From the NCBI RefSeq assembly GCF_030272615.1, contig NC_081408.1, positions 200,470,341 to 200,534,340 of the forward strand: a DNA stretch of 64,000 nucleotides. The letters are read 5' to 3'. Below are positions 46,538-59,508 of this stretch, piece by piece. Source of the stretch: Cryptomeria japonica. Taxonomy: Eukaryota; Streptophyta; Pinopsida; Cupressales; Cupressaceae. Both the position numbers and the translations under genes were made by a program. How positions within the stretch are numbered: the stretch's first letter is position 1; every line of letters begins with the position of its first letter. A model generated the notes under the pieces. That model was not told the DNA's origin. It made no database searches and saw only the letters and a program-made list of their open reading frames with translations.

Positions 46538-49205
46538 TGTAAGGCCCTCCCCAAACCAAGCTTTGATTTACTTAGTTGACCATGTTTGACCTATTAATAA
46601 ATGCTTTATAATTCAATAGAATGGACTGTGTTAGACAGATAGATTGGTGAGAAAGGTAATTGAACCAAGTTATAGAGTTATTGCACCTTGTGGTGTGCAT
46701 TTTGATATATTATGAATTTGAAATCCTAAAAGATTCAATGACTGGATAATCTTGATTTAACATATGTTAGCTATGTCTGAATGTAGAACGTGTATGATTC
46801 TGTGATTGGGTAACATTTATGAATGTGGATGCTTCATTTATATGCTTTATAGATACAGAACTCTAGATGATCCTAGAATAGGATAAATTTGAGAGGAGGT
46901 ATGCCATTATTGAAATTGCACGACTTTACTATGAATATAGAATTATGATGTATGGTTAAGTTATGTGAATTGGGATGAAACTGCTTATGTGAATTTGCTT
47001 GATAAAAGATGTATTTAATCTGTGCAGATGAAAATTGTATGCAAGTGATGATGTGTATTGTTATTCCTTTGAATTACATTATATGTGGATATTTGAAAGT
47101 ACTAATGTGTAAATTGAGATGCGCAGGAAATTTACCATGTGACCATGGAAATTACGGAGAATCAAACCTAGACTTATGTATGTTCGTAAGCCAGGGTTTG
47201 TCTATTTGGAGAGACCACACCCCGTTTGTGTTGTATTTTATTCGTATCAGTATATGCTGCATGAGTGTTAAGTGTTAATTAAATTTTATATGTAAAAACC
47301 ACGAGAGGCAATTTCATGTTTTATTTTTGTAAAGGTGTTTTATTGGTGTCACTTGACACATGTGTGGATTTAAATTTATATGTTTTATTTTGTCTCTTGG
47401 TGGGAAAGTGTTTAATTATAGTTATTCATAAATAAAATAATGTGTTGTCATAAATACTTTGGGAATATAATATTTGGGGTGGTCAACTTATGTTTGACCC
47501 GAAAATAAACTTCAGAAGGATTTAAAATGGGTTAAATGAACACCTAGGGGTAGTTTAATAGGGTTTCCTAAAGCCCATAAGGTATACCTAGGGGTTAGGG
47601 GTAATTTTAGGCAAGTTTCTACTTTATAATGATCTTTTTAACGCTTTAAAAATTGGCTTTTTTGGGTTGTGCGAAAATTGAAAATTGAAGTTAAATCAAA
47701 TCAAGATTTTTCCTTTTGGATTGAGAGTCTTTTTGCATTTTTGCTTTCTTTCTTCTTTTTGGTTTTTTTTTTTTTTAGAATCCTGTGAGAACTCAGAGAG
47801 TGAACTTCTTAAGGAAGATTTTTGGGAATAGCAGGGTAATCACCCACTCTCCATTTTTGGAGACAGAAGAAAATTTGAAAAGAAAATAATGTTATGGAAT
47901 AGAAAAAAATTGATTAAGGGTAGAAGAAAAGAGAATTGTGGATTGGGCAACTCTTCATCAAATATCATAATAACCTTTGGGCAGATTAAGGTTGGCTTCA
48001 ATTATTATTTTTAATATCTTGTTCTTGTTTTTGTCTGGAAGTTGTTGGTATAAGAAATCTGTGTTCTTGAAAGTTTGTGTTAGAAAATCTTTTGGTATTT
48101 TTGCTTTATGAATTGTTGTGTTTTGGGAGTTTTCTCAAGATCTCTTACTCTTGGGAGAGAAGAGGATCTTGAGGGTGGTAGCAGTGACAACCCTCGAGTG
48201 AGAGACTCTCTTTTGAGAGCGATCACAAGGGATCTTTGTGTGACCCTTGCTGCATGGCTTGTTTGTGCAATGGGGGTCATAAGGAGGGATATAAGGCTAG
48301 AATGCCTTTGGGGGGCATAAGGAATAAGGGGTTGAGATTATTGATATTATTATTGTGCCATGAGGTGGCTTCTTGTTTATTTCATACTTGCAGTTCTCCT
48401 TAGGGTATTTGGTCCACTACCACCCTTTGAAAATGTTCATCACCAAAGTGTGGTGCTGTGAAAGCCAGGTTGGGAATGTGTCTGGAATATCTGTATGCAT
48501 TGTTTTCTATGTGTTTGCCTGTTTGTTACCCGTCTAGGAATTGGTTCTCCGAGCTCGGGGGTGGCTACCAGTTAGCCTAGGCTGGGAGGTGAGCACTCCG
48601 TGGTCATATTTGTGTTTTCCATTATGCAGGAAATTCAGAGGAAAGAGAATAGGAACCATGAAAGAGATACAGAAGATTGTTATTGAAGATACTTGAATTC
48701 AGTTGCAGATGTTTGTTTAAAGTTGCTATGGAAATATGCCTCATTTATAGAAAAGAGAAACAAGTTGTATTTTGTGAAAGTAGACTTGAAGCTTTATTGT
48801 TGTGACTATTCAGAGAATACATTCTGTAAATTGGAAGATTATCTTAGAGATGTTGTAAATAAGAAAAGCTTGTTATTTCTACTTCTGGCTTATTTAAAAA
48901 AGGAAAGTTAATTTGTGTAGCATGCAAAAGCTTTATGTATTTTGGAAAGAAATAAAAGAATTGTTTTCATTTAGATTTTACCTATATTTTTACTTGAGGC
49001 AAAATAGAAGTCTAATTATGCTGAAAGATTATAAGTATTTTAAAATGGAAAAAAGTTGTTTTATTTGAATATTTTATTGGAAAAAAGAAAAAAAAAAATA
49101 ATATGAATTTCTTTATTTCCAGAAAAAGTATAATGAATCTTTGAAAAATACTCTAAATTGTATTTTAGTTAGCATTGATTTAAAAGCTTATTTTATAGAT
49201 GTATT

Positions 49206-49207
<2 letters not shown>

Positions 49208-49288
<81 letters not shown>
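49208..49288. repeat. TA microsatellite 1, 5' LTR of G
   Basis: About 80 bases of TA; the same site in the 3' LTR has about 40. Confidence 0.95.
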
Positions 49289-49291
<3 letters not shown>

Positions 49292-49441
49292 TATATTTTT
49301 TATTTAACTTAATGTTTTTCCCTTGAATATATTGGTTTAAAATTTTGTATGTAAAATTCTCTTTCAAAAAAAAAAAACCATATATAAATTTATATTGAAA
49401 TAAATTTCATCTTTTTAACTATGCTTATTTAAGTTATGAAA

Positions 49442-49543
<102 letters not shown>

Positions 49544-49764
49544 ATTATTATTATATATTATATTTTTTTTTTTTTAAAAAAAAAAAAGAATAAATATATT
49601 ATTTAGTTTAGAAAATATTTATAAAAGAAATTAGAACCCTAATTAGGGTTGGGCAACAATATGGTTTTTTTAATTAGGAAATTATAATCGTATTCAAATT
49701 TAGAATTAAAATATCTGCCATATAAGTAAAATATATATATATGTGTTTCCATATATATATATGG

Positions 49765-49765
<1 letters not shown>

Positions 49766-49810
<45 letters not shown>
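49766..49810. repeat. TA microsatellite 3, 5' LTR of G
   Basis: About 45 bases; the 3' LTR has about 108. Confidence 0.95.
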
Positions 49811-49813
<3 letters not shown>

Positions 49814-50259
49814 AATATATGAATTTTTGAGCATTGGTATAGTAATTAAATTTTAATATATAAATATATGCATATTCAAATATGAATATATGTATATATT
49901 TAAATAATCCTGATTTTAATTTGGGATAAATTATAAAGAGAAATTTAAAAAAAATAAAATTTGAAAGGACTATATAGTCATATTGGAAGATAAATTAAAA
50001 TACCTCTCCTATTTCCTTTAGTTTGATTAATTTAATAAACCTATTGTCTAAGTATCTCTTGGAGATAGAATTTAACCAGTAGGTTTTCCGCAATTAAAAA
50101 GTTAACAATTTATCGATGCTTAGTTCGTTTCAGAATTAGCTCGAATTTAATAATGAAAATTTCATTAACGCTTGTCGCAAGAGTGAACTGTTAATTAAAT
50201 TAGTATCTTTTTAAAAAAAAATTGTTTCATTTTTGCCCTAAATTTTGGGCATGACATTT

Positions 50260-50271
50260 TGGTATCAGAGC
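50260..50271 (+). other. Primer-binding site of element G
   Basis: TGGTATCAGAGC, a perfect 12-base match to the complement of the initiator tRNA-Met 3' end, three bases after the LTR. Confidence 0.92.
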
Positions 50272-53200
50272 CCTAGGTTCATACACTGGTGAACATGGGC
50301 TACATTCATAACTTAGTTGCAAACAAACTATGGTTTAAAGTATAACACTTAGGTGGAACTTGCGAAATAACAAAGTGAAACATGAGTGAAAATGCTTGTG
50401 GATCGATAGATCAATATATAGCAATTCAAGGGGTTCCAAGGGTCACTAAAAACCTTGAAATTTGAACTTATTAGTCATAATATTTATGGCTTAAATAAAA
50501 CCCCGAGGGCTGTGAAATATTCAACTATTTATTCATATGAAGTAATTTCGATGTCTATTAACGAAAAACTAGACCTTTTGTACCTACGAGGTTACCATTC
50601 AATTGGAACCTAAAACGCAATAACTGCCCTAATCAAATCAAGTATGAGGAGTTAATTTTTCAATAAAATACTCTTGATGATAACTAAAAGAATGCCATCC
50701 ATCGAAATACGTTCTTGACATGGCAAATCAAATGAGATAAATAGACCTTAGATGGAGGCACCATAAACAAGATAAATTAAATTTTTAAGTTATGTGAAAA
50801 TTATAATGGTTAAAAGATCAAGGCCCACATAGAGAACATAAATGAAGAAGAGTTAAGGGGTACTCTTGCAAATCTCAGGAAAGAAGCATTAACCTATCCT
50901 AATGGCTAGGTACCTTAAGAATGTGGTCAGGATAAATTTCTTATTTAGAACATTTGTTAGACAATGGTTGTAGCAGTATAGTGAAGCTAGAGTTGAATAA
51001 CCTTAGAGATAAGAACTAAACTTATGAATGACAATCCCCTTGCTCAGAGAACCCTAGTAATACTAGAGATGAGTTAGATAAAGAGAAAGGCGGCATGAAC
51101 TTCTCGGGTAAAAACATGTAATTACAATAAACCCTAAGTTCATCCATGGGTTATATGATTGGGGAAACAAGCAAGTAAAGCCTCAAATTGATTCCTTTAC
51201 AGAAAGATAACCTTTACGAAAGTAAATAATGCAAGAGAGAGGAGAGTTGATTTGGGAATCGAACAAAAGATCCCCATTGAAGTGCAAGGAGTGTAAGAGT
51301 ATTAGAATTTTATGATCTAGAAATGGGTAACTAGATGTCATTCAGAAACAAAGAAGGAAAGTGCAACCCAATCATGGTTAGTCGCTAGGTACAAGACAGT
51401 ATGTAACACAGTTTAACTACTAGGCACAATCGAAGAAGCCTTGCAAATTTTGACACTCAAGTGTGAGAGTATGCGAAAACATTAAGTATGGACGAAGCAA
51501 CGTGCAGATGGAAATGGCTTAGGGATCGAGAGTATAATAGTAATATAATACTAAAGTGTTAATGAGGATTAGTTGGAAGTATAAAACTTTTGATGAGAAC
51601 ATTGATAAGGAGCCGAATTATGTGGTTAGCTAAGAATTTGGAAATTATGGGAGTCTTAAGACATTGGTAATTGTTGGACATCCTTATGTTATACCATAAT
51701 AGAGTAACTGGATACTAGAAAGGTAAGATGATTTGTTTAGATCAAGAAGATTGAAGGTGTGATATGCCAGATTTGACTAGTAAGTAAATATAAATAAGTA
51801 ACATGGAAGGAGATAACTTCCCTTTTTACTAAATTTTTAATTAAAAGGATGGGTGTTGGCCACTTTTTGAGTGCACACCCCCTTGATTTCAAAGTGATTA
51901 AGTAAAGTAGAAAAGAATAAGTCCACTCTTTGAGTTGTTTGAGTTATGTCGTGAAATGTGTGGGTTGAAATTGATGTCAACCGTTTTCGATCTTACTTGA
52001 CAATAATTCCACCCCAAATGGCTCTTAACCATAAGTGTTAGTAATTTTGGCAACAAGCTCCTACCTAAGGAAGGCAAGTGAATATTGGAGGTGAAAATAC
52101 AAAAATTGGCATAAGGTGCTAAGAAATCAAATAATGTCCCTAGTAAAAACTATAAGATTATTTTATTCAAATCCTAAGTGGTTCTAAGTAAACAAGTGTC
52201 AATTTGGTACCGAACTATCAACCGAGTGTGTAAGACATGAAAGTGTTGACACTTGAGTTGCCACGTATCATTGAATCAAGGATTTGCATATTAAGATAGT
52301 TAATGGAAACCATAATAAATTAAGTTATTAAGGAAGGATGCAATAACATGATGGAGAAAATTGGATATTTATTAAATAATGGATATTGAACCAAGTAACT
52401 ACATAAAAAGTCTATCTAGTAGAAGATGGCCTAATTAAGTGCTATTAAACGCAACTGTAATGGAAGAGACTTTTGAGTGAAATTATAGTCGCCCTTATTA
52501 AATTTATTCAACCCTCTTGAGAATAAGAGTTATCGTATTTATTACGTTAGTAATGTTCTTAATCCTATCAGCTTTAACTTCTAATTAAGCATAGGTTGCG
52601 AATAATTAAGTGTTCAAAAGGATTAGTGCAAGAGGAATGGGCGGAGAATGGTAGAGTTAGTGCAAACTCCTGTTAGAATATAATTAAGGATGCTAATAGC
52701 CCTGTATAGATAGTGGATTATATCGGAAAGTATAGCTTGAAATAGTTAGCATGTGAAGGTTAAAAATCGAGCATGAGTTATAAAAAAAAATGAATGTGAT
52801 CTCTTGCATATAAGAATGTTTTTCATAAATTGATAAAGGAGTTTTAAGAATCTAAAAACTCAAAGAGTCTAATAATCACTTCCTAACACACTCAGGACGC
52901 GTGATCTTGGGTGATGTGCTGCGGTTACTCCCTATAGCATGGCTAGAATTGGTCATCTTGTTTCGAGTTTGATCCAACATTAATTTTGATTTTTCTTTGA
53001 AGAGTATATTGTGACACTGGGGCTAGGACTTTCTTTTTGGTTTATTTTGTTTATGAAGAGAAGACCACTAAAATTTATGTTTCTTTTTATATGAACTATG
53101 GCACTTGCCGTGTTTCTAGTTTTAATATTTTTCAATTGCCGGCATTTTTCTTCTTTTATTGGACTTGGCAGAAGTAACTTGTATTTTGGTCTTGTAAAGT

Positions 53201-54218
53201 GTCAAGTGGTCATTTTGATGGTTGATACAACTAGCCCTAGTGATGTGATTTGTGTAAATGTCTATCATGTTCGTTGAACCACTGATAGTGTGTCAAGGGA
53301 GAATACCGCAAGGAGTGAAATTAGGCACTAGAATTAACAAAGGACGTGTTTTATCGAATTAAGATAAAGGAAGGAATATCCTCCTAAGTAAAATTAATTG
53401 CGAGTAATCTGAAAAAGAAAGTTTATAACAATAGTGTGACCTAGACCTAATAAATTGTGAAAGTAATGATTATCGACTGGTAAATTTGGCATGGGTATGG
53501 AGATGATTGTGTGGATGATATCTAAAATAAGTTTTAATAATTTCTATCATTCCCTTAGAATGGGGTTGTTGTGTACCTTAATGGTTGGAAAATTGCGAAT
53601 GATGCTCCCTATAAAACTTAAACCTTGGAGCCTATAAATATAAAAACATGTTAATCCCTAGTGGTAGAAAACTACCCTATATAAGGGCGGAAATTGAAGA
53701 ACCTAAATATGCTTTTGCCTTGTCACCTAAGAAAGTAGGAAGAAATTATGCACCTAGGACGATTTTACGAATATTATATTAACACCCTAATGAGGTGCCT
53801 CGAATGTAGAATAAGTAGCTTCATGGTGGTTAAGTGTGATGTCAGTTTTCTTAAGTAACATGCTTGGACGTGAATATAGTAGCATAAGCATGCTTTTAAA
53901 CAAATCCTAAACTAGTAGAACTCCTAGAAAATTCTATATGTGTAACCTTGATTATGATTTGGAGGGTAAAATAATGTAAATTGTTGAAAGATAGAACTTT
54001 GCAAAACACCTACCTGAGATCAAAGGGAAATGTAATAAATATACTAAGAATTTAACCTTGTGAAGATAGTAAGTTAATTACAATAATAAGTTGATTTTGG
54101 TATTTCATCATTCTAGTAGACAGGGTAATAGTTTGAGTAACTTATGGAAATGGAGGGCAATGTTATGTCCCTACTTTGAAATTCTACTCATGCGACTTCC
54201 AGGAGTAAGTCGAACCCT
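50272..54218 (+). other. Non-coding interior of element G
   Basis: About 3.95 kb with stops in all frames. The only frame above 60 codons (54091-54282) runs across the polypurine tract into the LTR. I find no RT, integrase, protease or gag motif on either strand by eye. In LARDs the interior is conserved RNA thought to carry packaging and dimerisation signals. Confidence 0.7.
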
Positions 54219-54230
54219 AGGGGAGGAGGA
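54219..54230 (+). other. Polypurine tract of element G
   Basis: AGGGGAGGAGGA directly before the LTR start TGTAAGG. Confidence 0.9.
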
Positions 54231-56898
54231 TGTAAGGCCCTCCCCAAACCAAGCTTTGATTTACTTAGTTGACCATGTTTGACCTATTAATAAATGCTTT
54301 ATAATTCAATAGAATGGACTGTGTTAGACAGATAGATTGGTGAGAAAGGTAATTGAACCAAGTTATAGAGTTATTGCACCTTGTGGTGTGCATTTTGATA
54401 TATTATGAATTTGAAATCCTAAAAGATTCAATGACTGGATAATCTTGATTTAACATATGTTAGCTATGTCTGAATGTAGAACGTGTATGATTCTGTGATT
54501 GGGTAACATTTATGAATGTGGATGCTTCATTTATATGCTTTATAGATACAGAACTCTAGATGATCCTAGAATAGGATAAATTTGAGAGGAGGTATGCCAT
54601 TATTGAAATTGCACGACTTTACTATGAATATAGAATTATGATGTATGGTTAAGTTATGTGAATTGGGATGAAACTGCTTATGTGAATTTGCTTGATAAAA
54701 GATGTATTTAATCTGTGCAGATGAAAATTGTATGCAAGTGATGATGTGTATTGTTATTCCTTTGAATTACATTATATGTGGATATTTGAAAGTACTAATG
54801 TGTAAATTGAGATGCGCAGGAAATTTACCATGTGACCATGGAAATTACGGAGAATCAAACCTAGACTTATGTATGTTCGTAAGCCAGGGTTTGTCTATTT
54901 GGAGAGACCACACCCCGTTTGTGTTGTATTTTATTCGTATCAGTATATGCTGCATGAGTGTTAAGTGTTAATTAAATTTTATATGTAAAAACCACGAGAG
55001 GCAATTTCATGTTTTATTTTTGTAAAGGTGTTTTATTGGTGTCACTTGACACATGTGTGGATTTAAATTTATATGTTTTATTTTGTCTCTTGGTGGGAAA
55101 GTGTTTAATTATAGTTATTCATAAATAAAATAATGTGTTGTCATAAATACTTTGGGAATATAATATTTGGGGTGGTCAACTTATGTTTGACCCGAAAATA
55201 AACTTCAGAAGGATTTAAAATGGGTTAAATGAACACCTAGGGGTAGTTTAATAGGGTTTCCTAAAGCCCATAAGGTATACCTAGGGGTTAGGGGTAATTT
55301 TAGGCAAGTTTCTACTTTATAATGATCTTTTTAACGCTTTAAAAATTGGCTTTTTTGGGTTGTGCGAAAATTGAAAATTGAAGTTAAATCAAATCAAGAT
55401 TTTTCCTTTTGGATTGAGAGTCTTTTTGCATTTTTGCTTTCTTTCTTCTTTTTGGTTTTTTTTTTTTTTAGAATCCTGTGAGAACTCAGAGAGTGAACTT
55501 CTTAAGGAAGATTTTTGGGAATAGCAGGGTAATCACCCACTCTCCATTTTTGGAGACAGAAGAAAATTTGAAAAGAAAATAATGTTATGGAATAGAAAAA
55601 AATTGATTAAGGGTAGAAGAAAAGAGAATTGTGGATTGGGCAACTCTTCATCAAATATCATAATAACCTTTGGGCAGATTAAGGTTGGCTTCAATTATTA
55701 TTTTTAATATCTTGTTCTTGTTTTTGTCTGGAAGTTGTTGGTATAAGAAATCTGTGTTCTTGAAAGTTTGTGTTAGAAAATCTTTTGGTATTTTTGCTTT
55801 ATGAATTGTTGTGTTTTGGGAGTTTTCTCAAGATCTCTTACTCTTGGGAGAGAAGAGGATCTTGAGGGTGGTAGCAGTGACAACCCTCGAGTGAGAGACT
55901 CTCTTTTGAGAGTGATCACAAGGGATCTTTGTGTGACCCTTGCTGCATGGCTTGTTTGTGCAATGGGGGTCATAAGGAGGGATATAAGGCTAGAATGCCT
56001 TTGGGGGGCATAAGGAATAAGGGGTTGAGATTATTGATATTATTATTGTGCCATGAGGTGGCTTCTTGTTTATTTCATACTTGCAGTTCTCCTTAGGGTA
56101 TTTGGTCCACTACCACCCTTTGAAAATGTTCATCACCAAAGTGTGGTGCTGTGAAAGCCAGGTTGGGAATGTGTCTGGAATATCTGTATGCATTGTTTTC
56201 TATGTGTTTGCCTGTTTGTTACCTGTCTAGGAATTGGTTCTCCGAGCTCGGGGGTGGCTACCAGTTAGCCTAGGCTGGGAGGTGAGCACTCCGTGGTCAT
56301 ATTTGTGTTTTCCATTATGCAGGAAATTCAGAGGAAAGAGAATAGGAACCATGAAAGAGATACAGAAGATTGTTATTGAAGATACTTGAATTCAGTTGCA
56401 GATGTTTGTTTAAAGTTGCTATGGAAATATGCCTCATTTATAGAAAAGAGAAACAAGTTGTATTTTGTGAAAGTAGACTTGAAGCTTTATTGTTGTGACT
56501 ATTCAGAGAATACATTCTGTAAATTGGAAGATTATCTTAGAGATGTTGTAAATAAGAAAAGCTTGTTATTTCTACTTCTGGCTTATTTAAAAAAGGAAAG
56601 TTAATTTGTGTAGCATGCAAAAGCTTTATGTATTTTGGAAAGAAATAAAAGAATTGTTTTCATTTAGATTTTACCTATATTTTTACTTGAGGCAAAATAG
56701 AAGTCTAATTATGCTGAAAGATTATAAGTATTTTAAAATGGAAAAAAGTTGTTTTATTTGAATATTTTATTGGAAAAAAGAAAAAAAAAAATAATATGAA
56801 TTTCTTTATTTCCAGAAAAAGTATAATGAATCTTTGAAAAATACTCTAAATTGTATTTTAGTTAGCATTGATTTAAAAGCTTATTTTATAGATGTATT

Positions 56899-56900
<2 letters not shown>

Positions 56901-56939
<39 letters not shown>
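56901..56939. repeat. TA microsatellite 1, 3' LTR of G
   Basis: About 40 bases; half the length of its twin at 49208. Confidence 0.95.
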
Positions 56940-56942
<3 letters not shown>

Positions 56943-57092
56943 TATATTTTTTATTTAACTTAATGTTTTTCCCTTGAATATATTGGTTTAAAATTTTGTA
57001 TGTAAAATTCTCTTTCAAAAAAAAAAAACCATATATAAATTTATATTGAAATAAATTTCATCTTTTTAACTATGCTTATTTAAGTTATGAAA

Positions 57093-57096
<4 letters not shown>

Positions 57097-57180
<84 letters not shown>
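57097..57180. repeat. TA microsatellite 2, 3' LTR of G
   Basis: About 84 bases. Confidence 0.95.
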
Positions 57181-57184
<4 letters not shown>

Positions 57185-57405
57185 ATTATTATTATATATT
57201 ATATTTTTTTTTTTTTTTAAAAAAAAAAGAATAAATATATTATTTAGTTTAGAAAATATTTATAAAAGAAATTAGAACCCTAATTAGGGTTGGGCAACAA
57301 TATGGTTTTTTTAATTAGGAAATTATAATGGTATTCAAATTTAGAATTAAAATATCTGCCATATAAGTAAAATATATATATATGTGTTTCCATATATATA
57401 TATGG

Positions 57406-57518
<113 letters not shown>

Positions 57519-57961
57519 AATATATGAATTTTTGAGCATTGGTATAGTAATTAAATTTTAATATATAAATATATGCATATTCAAATATGAATATATGTAT
57601 ATATTTAAATAATCCTGATTTTAATTTGGGATAAATTATAAAGAGAAATTTAAAAAAAATAAAATTTGAAAGGACTATATAGTCATATTGGAAGATAAAT
57701 TAAAATACCTCTCCTATTTCCTTTAGTTTGATTAATTTAATAAACCTATTGTCTAAGTATCTCTTGGAGATAGAATTTAACCAGTAGGTTTTCCGCAATT
57801 AAAAAGTTAACAATTTATCGATGCTTAGTTCATTTCAGAATTAGCTCGAATTTAATAATGAAAATTTCATTAACGCTTGTCGCAAGAGTGAACTGTTAAT
57901 TAAATTAGTATCTTTTTAAAAAAAAATTGTTTCATTTTTGCCCTAAATTTTGGGCATGACA

Positions 57962-57966
57962 AAAGC
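57962..57966. repeat. TSD of element G, right copy
   Basis: AAAGC, paired with GAAGC at 46533-46537. Confidence 0.8.
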
Positions 57967-58977
57967 CCTCTTATGTGCACTTATTGATCAGCAGATCATG
58001 GGATTGACTGATAAATCATCGGCTAAGGTTATATAGGATATATTAAAAACTATGAATGAAGGTGATCCTACTATCAAAATTGCTAAACTTGATGGTTATC
58101 GAGTAAGATATGAAAATTTGAAGATGGAAGATAATGAAAGATTGTTGTTTTTATGGAAAGAGTAAATGAGATTTTTATGGGAATTCAATGTTGTGGAAGA
58201 TTTCTGAGTGAAGATGAAATAGTTTCCAAAGTCTTGAGAACCCTTCCACCGGCTTACAAGATGAAGGCAATTGCAAATAATGAGTTGAGGACAATGGCTA
58301 ACTCTTCAGTTAACAAAGATATTCTAATTGGGAAATTATCTTCTTTTGAGCTTCAAGAATTTGGATCTTCTAGAGCTATAAAGTCTAAACCTGCTTTTCA
58401 TATATCATCATCATTATCTACCAGAAAAAGTGATTGGAAAGTATTATATGCAAAAGAATTAGAAGATATGAGGAAAGATGGTGATTAATTTGAGCAACTT
58501 GAAATCTTATTTGCTAGAAGAGTACCTAAAGGTCCGACAGGAAGTAAGTATGAAGGAAAAGCACCTTTAAAATCTTTTGGATGTAGTAAGATTGGTCATT
58601 TTGCATTTAGATTTCCTGAAAGGAATGCAAGATTTGAGGAAAGAGTTAAGAAATTATTTAATCCTAACCAGAAAAAATATAGATTCAAGAAAAGTAAACA
58701 ATGCTACATAGCGGATGAGGAAGGAGTAAGTGATGAATCTAGAGATGAACCAACATAAGACTTTGCTAGTGGATCCAACAATGGAAAGGAATGGATGTTC
58801 TATGGTTTAAAGGAAGATGAACTGGAACTGGCTATCATGAATGAAGAAAAGGCCCTAGTAGCAAAAGTTGAAGATAAGGATGAATGGGTAATTGATAGTG
58901 GATGCTCACATCATAGGACTGGTCATAAATGAAAATTTATGTCCCTGTAATAATACAATGGCAGTCAAGTCATATTT
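57962..58977 (+). pseudogene. gag-pol: Copia gag and protease start (element F, continued)
   Basis: Resumes F's gag after G: ALLCALIDQQIMGLTDKSSA, TIKIAKLDGYRVRYENLKM, then after a frameshift the open frame 58153-58488 (MERVNEIFMGIQCCG, SEDEIVSKVLRTLPPAYKMK). A former zinc knuckle reads SFGCSKIGHFAFRFPER, with two Cys lost. Protease begins with WVIDSGCSHH near 58890. Stops occur at 58035, 58486, 58756 and 58930. H's LTR cuts the frame at 58978. It is closely related to element D. Confidence 0.85.
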
Positions 58978-59498
58978 TATTAGAACATAATGTTATTAGG
59001 GATCACATCCTTATAACATTTATATATAATGTTCTAATATAAGGTTATAGAACCTTATATATTATATCCTTTATAAGCATATCCCATTTGAAATAATTAT
59101 AATCTAATAACTATTAGATTATTAATTATTTATGAGTAGGGGTTATTGAAAAGGTGTGACTAGTGAAGTCACCCTTCCTCCTATATTTAAGGAGGTTCTC
59201 TCTCATTTGAAAGGTGTGTGAATTTGGAGATTTTTGGTGAGTTGTATCACTATGCCTATGAGGTATTATTGGCCATGTCGAAGTATTGGAGGAGTGTCCC
59301 CAGGTTCATGTCTATTTTATTATAGACTATATTTTTAAGTGTTTTAATTAAATGATGCTTTATGGGGTTTTTTACCCGAAAGGGTTTTCCCCATGTATAT
59401 ATTGTGTAACATTTACATTTTGCATGTATGTTTCATATTTCATTTACTTTATAATCTTGTTTATAATGATTAGTATCGTAAGATCCTAATTTCTAACA
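58978..59498 (+). repeat. Element H 5' LTR
   Basis: 521 bases from TATTAGAACATAATG (TG changed to TA; the 3' LTR at 63980 has TGTTAGAACATAATG) to CTAATTTCTAACA. A primer site follows at once. Interrupts F's protease. ATATTTAA-type TATA sequence lies at 59182. Confidence 0.8.
59182..59189 (+). promoter_or_regulatory. Candidate TATA box in LTR H
   Basis: TATATTTA about 200 bases into the 521-base LTR, in a spot that suits a copia promoter. Confidence 0.3.
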
Positions 59499-59508
59499 TG
59501 GTATCAGG
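59499..59508 (+). other. Primer-binding site of element H
   Basis: TGGTATCAGG abuts the LTR; nine of the first ten bases match the initiator-Met type TGGTATCAGA. Confidence 0.7.

Noticed and set aside
46302-46589. 95-codon frame read as a complete small protein
   Set aside because: The last 16 codons belong to the LTR of element G; the gag frame is cut by the insertion.
47009-47278. 89-codon frame identical at 54702-54971, and other frame pairs (48108/55801, 48693/56386)
   Set aside because: Identity comes from the two LTRs being young duplicates. No domain or coding signal is seen.
49141-49326. Open frame of Ile-Tyr repeats; also 57087-57275 and 57315-57539
   Set aside because: These are translations of TA microsatellites in the LTRs of element G, not proteins.
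50260-50271. Initiator tRNA-Met-like word as a possible tRNA gene
   Set aside because: Only the 12-base 3'-end complement is present, at the LTR edge; it is a primer site.
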